64,000 nt of DNA from Hyphomicrobiaceae bacterium. Lineage in GTDB: Bacteria; Pseudomonadota; Alphaproteobacteria; Rhizobiales; Xanthobacteraceae. The stretch's first letter is position 1; each line of letters begins with the position of its first letter. The notes under the pieces were generated by a model. It made no database searches and was not told the origin of the DNA. It was given only the letters and a program-made list of their open reading frames with translations. Both the position numbers and the translations under genes were made by a program. Positions 58,591 through 64,000 of the stretch are shown here, one piece after another. Location of the stretch: assembly GCA_947472885.1 (NCBI GenBank), contig CANJBX010000015.1, forward strand, positions 1 through 64,000, given 5' to 3'.

Positions 58591-59589
58591 TTACGACTGC
58601 TGGATTGCTGCGAGCATCCAGTTGCCGCCACGCGCGCGCATGAAGGTCCAGACCTCGACCACTTCCTGCGGCTTCGAACTGCCTTCGACAACCTTGCCGC
58701 TGGCACGCTCGATCGTCTGATCGACGAGCGAAATGCGCATCGCCACCGTGGCGTATTCGGCGTTGCCTTCACGCCAGGCTTCGGAAAGATCGCCCTGCGC
58801 GAGTTTCACATCGGTGACCTTGTTGACGACGCCGCGGCTCGCGTTCTCGGCGAGATCCTCGGAGAAGTACGACACCATTTCCGGCGTCGCGAGGCGGCGC
58901 AGCGTGCCGATGTCTTCGCTGCTGTAAGCAGCCTGCAACTCGGTCAGCAAATGCTCGAACGCATCATAGTCCGCCGGCGTGATGCCGATGGCATCGGACG
59001 GTTCGGATGAAGCGCCGCCGCCATTCGGTGCGGCACCGCCGCCCGATCCGTTGCCAAACATTTCGCGCAGCATCGGACGGCCTTGCGGGTCCGGTTGCGA
59101 ATTCGGCGTTGCAAAAGCCGGAGTCTGCTGGTTGCGGCGCTGCCACCATACGAAGGCAAGACGCGCCACGATGATGACGAGGCCGATCTGGAGCAGCAGA
59201 CCGAGGATCGAGGCGAAGCCGCCCATGCCACCCATAAGGCCATGGCCGAACAGCATGCCGAAGAGGCCGGCGCCAATGAAGCCGGCCGCGAGGCCGCCCA
59301 GCATTCCGCCACCAAACATACCGCCCGGACGGCTGAAGAAGCCGCCGCCCGCAGTTGCGGCGCTGCCAGCCGTTGCCGCGCCCGCTTGAGCCGGCTGCGT
59401 CACCGTGCGCTGCATCGGCTGTGCTGCCGATGGCGCCGTCGTCGTCGCCGCAGGAGCGGAAGACGTGCGCGAACCGCGGCTACCGCTGGATCCGTTATTG
59501 CCGACTCGCGCGTCTGCCGCCGTCGCCACTATCAGGGCAACCGCAAAGCTGGCAGCGCAAACCATTGAAATAATACGGCTATACCGCAT
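58591..59589 (-). CDS. Tim44-like domain protein
   Basis: The 332-residue protein has an N-terminal signal or anchor (VCAASFAVALIVATAADA) and a Ser/Ala/Gly-rich stretch. A second membrane region (GGFASILGLLLQIGLVIIVARLAFVWW) and a C-terminal Tim44 domain (residues about 205-330) follow, starting DYDAFEHLLTELQAAYSSEDIGTLR and ending ARGGNWMLAAIQQ. Bacterial Tim44 proteins are poorly characterised inner-membrane proteins related to the mitochondrial import component. It has its own terminator. Confidence 0.85.
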   Translation of the reverse strand: MRYSRIISMVCAASFAVALIVATAADARVGNNGSSGSRGSRTSSAPAATTTAPSAAQPMQRTVTQPAQAGAATAGSAATAGGGFFSRPGGMFGGGMLGGLAAGFIGAGLFGMLFGHGLMGGMGGFASILGLLLQIGLVIIVARLAFVWWQRRNQQTPAFATPNSQPDPQGRPMLREMFGNGSGGGAAPNGGGASSEPSDAIGITPADYDAFEHLLTELQAAYSSEDIGTLRRLATPEMVSYFSEDLAENASRGVVNKVTDVKLAQGDLSEAWREGNAEYATVAMRISLVDQTIERASGKVVEGSSKPQEVVEVWTFMRARGGNWMLAAIQQS

Positions 59590-59758
59590 CGATGTAACCT
59601 CCCGGACGCCCCGGATCGGGGCCTTCTAAACGGCTGTTCCTGCAACCGTCTTAGAACTGGTCGATGAATATCATGTTTCAGAGGGTGGTTTGGAAGGGGC
59701 GCTGGTGTCGCACATCTTTTAAGCGTGTGTGGACCAGAAAGCCTGCTTTAGACGCAAT

Positions 59759-59938
59759 TTAAGGGTCCGAAATCGGCTGCGCCTGTTCCGGCGGATGGCG
59801 CATGACCAGTACCAGCGCGGCAAAGACGATAAACAGTACCGCCAGCGGCGGGAACACGTCGCCAAACGCCTTAACCGTGCCCTGCGGGTGCGCCATCAGG
59901 CTCATCTGCTTGAGCACCATGGTCTTGGCGGCGAAATA
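59759..59938 (-). pseudogene. C-terminal remnant of a DHA2/EmrB-like multidrug exporter
   Basis: An open frame too short to be an ordinary gene runs from just after the extensin stop to TAA at 59759-59761. It encodes SYFAAKTMVLKQMSLMAH, then PQGTVKAFGDVFPPLAVLF and a hydrophobic helix ending VLVMRHPPEQ. This is the pattern of the last helix and tail of DHA2 (EmrB/QacA) transporters (AFGDVF, then RxP after the helix). Only about 55 residues remain. An ATG at 59920 would allow a 53-residue peptide, but a gene fragment left by deletion is likelier. Confidence 0.6.
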
Positions 59939-59942
59939 AGAA

Positions 59943-61586
59943 TTACTGCGGCCGGTTGATGTCCACGTTCATGGGCGCCATGACGCGCGGCAGCGACAGG
60001 CGCGGGGCGGTCGTTTCCGGCGCAGCAATCTGCGGCGGCTCCGTCACATGCTCATCGCCCTCGTCGCCGAGGAAATACTCGTCGTCGATGATCTGGCGCA
60101 GCGAATTCTTCGACTTGTCGGCGATCGAGCCTGTTGTTTCGCGCCCACCCTTGTTGGGACCGCGCCAGGCAAACGGATCGTTGTCGCGTTCGATGATCTG
60201 CTGCTCGCGTGGACCGCGCTCGCGTTCGGCACTTGCTGCAGCTGATGGCCGCCACTCCTGGCGCTCAGCAAACATCGGGCCATTCTTGCCGCGCACGCGT
60301 GCCGCGACTTCCTCGCCGGGAATAGCGCGCGGCTGACAGATGCGCCGGCCGCTGGCGCGCCGCATCAGATCGACGTGGATGTGATCGTAATGATAAACGT
60401 TCGAACCCGGCGCCAGCACCGTCGTGAATTGCTCGCAGGCAGCAAGCTGTATGTCATGCAGGAAGCCCTGCTCTTCCGCCGAGCCTTTCCAGCCTTCCTT
60501 GATCGTTATCTTCTTGCCGTCGCTCAGCACGAATGCCGAAATGTCGAGCGCGTTGCCGAAAGCGTGTTCGGAAATATGCGCACCAGCCTGACCGTTCATG
60601 CCGCGGCATGAGTAAGCCGAAATCTGCTTGATCTCGACAACCGGCTGATTGAACCAGCGCTGCGCCGCAGGCTGCACCGCGTCGATAATCCAGCGATCAA
60701 GCGCGGACACAATGGGGCACGCGAGCGTCGCCGCTGGCGTTATCGCTGCCGTTGTCGCCACCGGCGCACGCGAAGGCCCGAGCGGAATGCGGCTCGGCGA
60801 CAGACGCGGCGATTGCGTTGGCATGGTGGTGTAAGGCGCATCGGCGCGCTCCCGCTCGCGTTCGGCCGGATAGCCGCGGTTCTGGCCATAAGGCTGCTGC
60901 TGTGGCGGGTAGGATTCGCGTTGAACCGGCGCGCGCGAATAGGTCTCGGGCTGCGCGTCGTAACGCTCGTTCGGCGCATAGGTGTCGCGCGACATCGATT
61001 CATTCGACAGGTAATAGTCCGGCGTGTTCTGCCCGCCCTGCATTCCGCGTGCCTGCGCATCGAGCGACAGCGGCGGCTGACCAGGACCTTGCTGGCCGGA
61101 GGGCGGCAGCGCGTAGGAAGTCTGCGGGCGTGGCGCTGGCGCATCGTAGCTGCCGCGCGTCATCGGCTGCGGCGGCGTATAGCCCTGCGAGGAATAGGAA
61201 GGCGCGGCATAGCCCTGCTGCGGCGGCAGCGGAGACGAAGAAACACCGGATGGCGGACGTGGATAGGAATTCGCCGGCGGGAACTGCGAACCCTGCGGCA
61301 CCGAACCTGGCGGACGCAAATCATCGGCATAACCGAGTGACGCGGTCTGGATCGCGCTTTCGCCAAGCACACCGACCTTGAGCGGGAAATCCGCGCCGCA
61401 CATGCCCGGCCCCTGGATCGGCTTGAGCAAAGCGACGGACGGACTTTCCTTCACCGCGCCTTGCGCGAGACACTTTTCCTCAGCCTCATGACGCCACGGC
61501 GCGCGTGACTCGAACATCGTCGGGTTGCAGCCGGCGAGGACGCCGAACAACCCGCACACAACGATAACGCCACCGGCTACACGCAT
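59943..61586 (-). CDS. extensin-like family lipoprotein
   Basis: The 547-residue protein has a lipoprotein signal (VVCGLFGVLAGC). A very long Pro/Gln/Tyr/Ser-rich low-complexity middle (about residues 85-290) precedes the Extensin_C domain from LACPIVSALDRWIIDAVQPAA to HVDLMRRASGRRICQPRA. That domain holds SAYSCRGMNGQAGAHISEHA and YHYDHIHVDL, with His residues that suggest a metallopeptidase-like site (DD-peptidase fold). The C-terminal tail is charged. It is likely an outer-membrane or periplasmic wall-binding protein. Confidence 0.85.
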   Translation of the reverse strand: MRVAGGVIVVCGLFGVLAGCNPTMFESRAPWRHEAEEKCLAQGAVKESPSVALLKPIQGPGMCGADFPLKVGVLGESAIQTASLGYADDLRPPGSVPQGSQFPPANSYPRPPSGVSSSPLPPQQGYAAPSYSSQGYTPPQPMTRGSYDAPAPRPQTSYALPPSGQQGPGQPPLSLDAQARGMQGGQNTPDYYLSNESMSRDTYAPNERYDAQPETYSRAPVQRESYPPQQQPYGQNRGYPAERERERADAPYTTMPTQSPRLSPSRIPLGPSRAPVATTAAITPAATLACPIVSALDRWIIDAVQPAAQRWFNQPVVEIKQISAYSCRGMNGQAGAHISEHAFGNALDISAFVLSDGKKITIKEGWKGSAEEQGFLHDIQLAACEQFTTVLAPGSNVYHYDHIHVDLMRRASGRRICQPRAIPGEEVAARVRGKNGPMFAERQEWRPSAAASAERERGPREQQIIERDNDPFAWRGPNKGGRETTGSIADKSKNSLRQIIDDEYFLGDEGDEHVTEPPQIAAPETTAPRLSLPRVMAPMNVDINRPQ

Positions 61587-61718
61587 TCTGCCAAAATGCG
61601 AGCGAGTGCGTTAACGGCTCTTCAATGTTGTGGGGCGGATTTGCGGCGCGCAAAATCGTGGTTAAGGCTTGATTGCAAACCGCCTTTCGGTTCACATCGC
61701 CGGCGCTGGGAGGGGCAA

Positions 61719-61952
61719 ATGGACCAAAAATCGCGGGTTATTCTGGCGCTGCTGATGTCCGGCGCCATGGCGTTGATGGTGACGCTGCTCGTCACGTTCC
61801 TCAACCTCGGGTTCCCGCACGACTTTATCGTCCGCTGGCTGAAAGCCTATGCCATCGCCTGGCCGATTGCGGCAGCGACGGCCTATCTGGTCATGCCGCT
61901 GGCGCGGCGCGCGACCGAGCGCATCGTCGCCTCGCTCGGCGGAACCCCCTGA
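61719..61952 (+). CDS. DUF2798 family membrane protein
   Basis: The 77-residue protein has two membrane helices: ILALLMSGAMALMVTLLVTFL and AYAIAWPIAAATAYLVMP. With the LNLGFPHDFIVRWLKAY and RRATERIV segments this fits the DUF2798 family, of unknown function. The ATG at 61719 follows GGGAGGGG. Its stop overlaps the amidase start (TGATG), so the two are coupled. Confidence 0.82.
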   Translation: MDQKSRVILALLMSGAMALMVTLLVTFLNLGFPHDFIVRWLKAYAIAWPIAAATAYLVMPLARRATERIVASLGGTP

Positions 61953-63217
61953 TGCTCTCGGCGCTCGACCTTGCCCGCCGGATCGAAGCCGGAAGCCTGA
62001 CGCCCGCCGGCGCGGTGGATCTGTGCGCACAGGCAATTGCCGCGCGCGAGGCCGAAGTCGGTGCGTTCGTGATCCTCGATCTAGATGCTGCAAAGGCCAA
62101 CGCCAGTTCGGACGAAGCCAGGCTGAAGTCTTTGCCGCTGCGCGGCGTGCCGGTCGGATTCAAGGATATTTTCGATACCGTGGATTTCCCCACCGCCTAC
62201 GGCTCGTCGATTTATGCCGGGCACCGCCCGCGCAGCGATGCGGCGCTTGTCGCAATGGCAAGACGCGCCGGCGCCGTCATACTCGGCAAGACCGTCTCGA
62301 CCGAGATGGCTTTTCTCGATCCGGCACATACGCGCAATCCTCATAATCTCGCGCACACGCCGGGCGGCTCGTCGTCAGGCTCGGCCGCCGCCATTGCCGC
62401 AGGCATGTTGCCTGTCGCCATCGGCACACAAACCGGCGGCTCGGTGATCCGCCCTGCTTCCTATTGCGGCATCACCGGATTCAAGCCGTCGTATCGCTTG
62501 CTGCCGATGGTCGGCGTGAAATGTTTTTCATGGTCGCTCGATACTGCCGGCATTTTCGCCGCCAGCGTCGCTGACGCCGCGTTTGCCGCGGCAAGCATCA
62601 CCGGACGCGATCTTCGCATCGACCGCACGCCGCCTTCCGCGCCGCGCATCGCACTCGTTCGCACCCACATCTGGTCCGAAGCCAGCCCAGTCATGCAAGG
62701 CGCCGTTGAGACCGCAGCACGCGCCGCCGAAAAGGCTGGTGCAAACGTGCGCGAGATCACGCTGCCGACGATCCTCGAAGATGCCTTCCGCATTCATCCG
62801 GTGTTGCAGAACTATGAAGCTGCACGCGCGCTTGCGTCGGAATACGACCGCCATCGCGATCAGCTGCCGAAGCTGCTGCGCGCGTTGCTCGACAATGCGA
62901 GCGCGATCACGGCGAATGAATATGACGACGCCCGGCGGATCACGAAGCGCGCACGCAAAGCCTATATCGACGTGATGGCGGAGTTCGACGTGATCCTGAC
63001 ACCGTCGGCGCCAAGCGCCGCACCCAAGGGACTTGCGTCAACGGGTGACGCAAAATTCAACCGGCTGTGGACGCTGCTCGGGTCGCCGTGCGTGAATGTC
63101 GCCGGCATTTCCGACAACGAGGGTTTGCCGCTCGGCGTGCAGATCGTCGGGCGTTTTGGCCGCGACCACGAAGCACTCGAAGCTGCAAACTTCGTCGAAA
63201 CCGCAATTGCAAAATAA
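61952..63217 (+). CDS. amidase signature family enzyme
   Basis: The 421-residue protein carries the Ser-cisSer-Lys triad: Lys71 in VGFKDIF, the cis-Ser in TPGGSSSGSAA (residues 137-147) and Ser164 in GTQTGGSVIRPA. The core LARRIEAGSLTPAGAVDLC begins the family fold and ENEGLPLGVQIVG-like words (DNEGLPLGVQIVG) end it. It hydrolyses an amide bond; the substrate is unknown. It is not the GatA subunit, judging by the lack of gatB/gatC nearby. The start overlaps the DUF2798 stop. Confidence 0.9.
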   Translation: MLSALDLARRIEAGSLTPAGAVDLCAQAIAAREAEVGAFVILDLDAAKANASSDEARLKSLPLRGVPVGFKDIFDTVDFPTAYGSSIYAGHRPRSDAALVAMARRAGAVILGKTVSTEMAFLDPAHTRNPHNLAHTPGGSSSGSAAAIAAGMLPVAIGTQTGGSVIRPASYCGITGFKPSYRLLPMVGVKCFSWSLDTAGIFAASVADAAFAAASITGRDLRIDRTPPSAPRIALVRTHIWSEASPVMQGAVETAARAAEKAGANVREITLPTILEDAFRIHPVLQNYEAARALASEYDRHRDQLPKLLRALLDNASAITANEYDDARRITKRARKAYIDVMAEFDVILTPSAPSAAPKGLASTGDAKFNRLWTLLGSPCVNVAGISDNEGLPLGVQIVGRFGRDHEALEAANFVETAIAK

Positions 63218-63483
63218 CGGCCAGCGCTGAATCGAAACGGCGTCCAGCGTTTAGTAGCAAGACACCGGCGCTGTGGATAAAGCCTGGGTCATAAGCAAAA
63301 TACGGGTTCCATCACGCCGCGAAATAATCGCGCGAAATCCGATAAAATTCATGGAGATACCGCTTACTTCAGCAACTTTTCTTTCGCCATTCACGGAACC
63401 GGATTCCGCCATCGCCGTTGTTTGCTTCGGAGCTGGCGAGAAACTCTGGTATGCTCCGACCAGGTTAGCATGAGGAGGCACTC

Positions 63484-63567
63484 GTGGACCTAGCTGTGAA
63501 GCTGAATGTCTTCGCTGTATGCGTTGCATTTACGTTCATCGGCGCCGTAATACTGGGTGCGTTCTAG
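63484..63567 (+). CDS. 27-residue hydrophobic membrane peptide
   Basis: A GTG start preceded by GAGGAGG opens a 27-codon frame ending in TAG. It encodes MDLAVKLNVFAVCVAF followed by a hydrophobic run ending GAF, enough for one membrane helix. The strong ribosome site, the sensible composition and the terminator downstream make a real short gene likely, though it is too short for family assignment. It has no overlapping better frame. Confidence 0.6.
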   Translation: MDLAVKLNVFAVCVAFTFIGAVILGAF

Positions 63568-63612
63568 TTACGTCGAACGCGCGCTGTTCTTCGAGCAACA
63601 ACATTCGTCATC

Positions 63613-63647
63613 AACACCGGAGAGGGATGCCTCCCCGGTGTTTTTTT
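63613..63647 (+). terminator. rho-independent terminator after the 27-residue gene
   Basis: ACACCGG (63614-63620) pairs with CCGGTGT, with an inner GAGG/CCTC stem, and is followed by seven T residues (63641-63647). It terminates plus-strand transcription. Confidence 0.85.
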
Positions 63648-63671
63648 ATGCGAGATCTGAATTGATTTGTT

Positions 63672-64000
63672 TCAGGCGACGTCGCGTGCATCGCCAGCGG
63701 CGGCGACGCGCGGATCGCGGCCAAGCCACAGCGACACCGCGATCTTGCCGTCAGAGCCAGGTTCGGGCGGCAGGTTGCGATGGCCGAGCAGATCGAGGCC
63801 AGCCTGCTCCAGCCATTGCGTGACGGACTCCGCGGAAAATCCGAGACGCAGATGCGCCTGCTCGTCGCGCAGGAATTCCAGGTCGTGCGGCGCGAAATCC
63901 ACCACCAGCAGACGGCCCTGCGGGCGCAGCACGCGCGCCGCTTCACGTACCGCGCGGGCACCATCGTCGAGGTAATGCAACACCTGATGCACAATCACGA
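63672..64000 (-). CDS. SAM-dependent methyltransferase C-terminus (probable ArsR-type fusion), cut by the right edge
   Basis: The frame is open to the window edge and encodes at least 108 residues: IVHQVLHYLDDGARAVREAARVLRPQGRLLVVDFAPHD, then LRLGFSAESVTQWLEQAGLD and SLWLGRDPR. This is the C-terminal half of a class I methyltransferase (motifs IV to VI) of the type found fused to an ArsR-family DNA-binding domain and often next to metF. The N-terminal part lies outside. The ArsR fusion is inferred from resemblance, not seen. Confidence 0.65.
   Translation of the reverse strand, partial: VIVHQVLHYLDDGARAVREAARVLRPQGRLLVVDFAPHDLEFLRDEQAHLRLGFSAESVTQWLEQAGLDLLGHRNLPPEPGSDGKIAVSLWLGRDPRVAAAGDARDVA

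Noticed and set aside
59729-59959. 76-codon plus-strand frame behind the extensin-like gene
   Set aside because: It is highly basic without a ribosome site. The minus-strand transporter remnant explains the region better.
63273-63473. 66-codon open frame downstream of the amidase
   Set aside because: It has no ribosome site, poor codon use and no family resemblance. The region is better read as an intergenic leader of the 27-residue gene.

Overview
The window is high-GC chromosomal DNA from an alphaproteobacterium, most likely a Hyphomicrobiales (Rhizobiales) member near Bradyrhizobium, Rhodopseudomonas or Pseudolabrys. The evidence is the complete division and cell wall (dcw) cluster in its alphaproteobacterial order with lpxC, bamD, recN and ligA downstream, an FtsZ with a long tail, and the BA14K, DUF4169 and extensin-like families. 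The genus is inferred, not proven. No rRNA, tRNA, CRISPR array, integrase or complete insertion sequence was seen. Layout: 1-8.7 kb holds a gene end cut by the left edge, a DUF4169/ribbon-helix-helix pair and, on the minus strand, a possible catabolic run (sulfatase, Bug-type solute receptor, FAD-linked oxidase) followed by a large AsmA protein. 8.7-21.6 kb holds uvrD with an unusual internal insert, a DUF3592 protein, a PilZ protein, a divergent Mpl-like Mur ligase, a DUF188 protein, a mini ParB-like protein, a BA14K protein, a glutathione transferase, prmA, an aminopeptidase P and a Bcr/CflA exporter. 21.6-48.4 kb is one long minus-strand block. In transcription order it runs mraZ, rsmH, ftsL, ftsI, murE, murF, mraY, murD, ftsW, murG, murC, murB, an unexpected aromatic-type FAD monooxygenase, ddl, ftsQ, ftsA, ftsZ, then lpxC, bamD, recN and ligA. 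It makes lipid II, moves it toward the septum and builds the divisome; lpxC and bamD add lipid A synthesis and outer-membrane protein assembly. Upstream of mraZ lie four TGGG repeats spaced 10 bp apart, an expected MraZ operator. 48.6-64 kb holds an AmiD/AmpD-like amidase, a membrane protein, the RNase P RNA, a small lower-GC patch, a TRAP transporter divergent from a fused hydantoinase/5-oxoprolinase, a Tim44-domain protein, an extensin-like lipoprotein followed by the apparent remnant of a multidrug exporter, a DUF2798/amidase pair, a 27-residue membrane peptide and a methyltransferase cut by the right edge. The most unusual observation is in uvrD. An in-frame insert of about 77 codons between the Walker B and Q/R-loop motifs contains, in another frame, a complete 66-codon proline-rich ORF. 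That ORF has a well-placed Shine-Dalgarno sequence and better codon use than the uvrD frame it overlaps. All functions are read from sequence motifs and family knowledge; no database search was possible.
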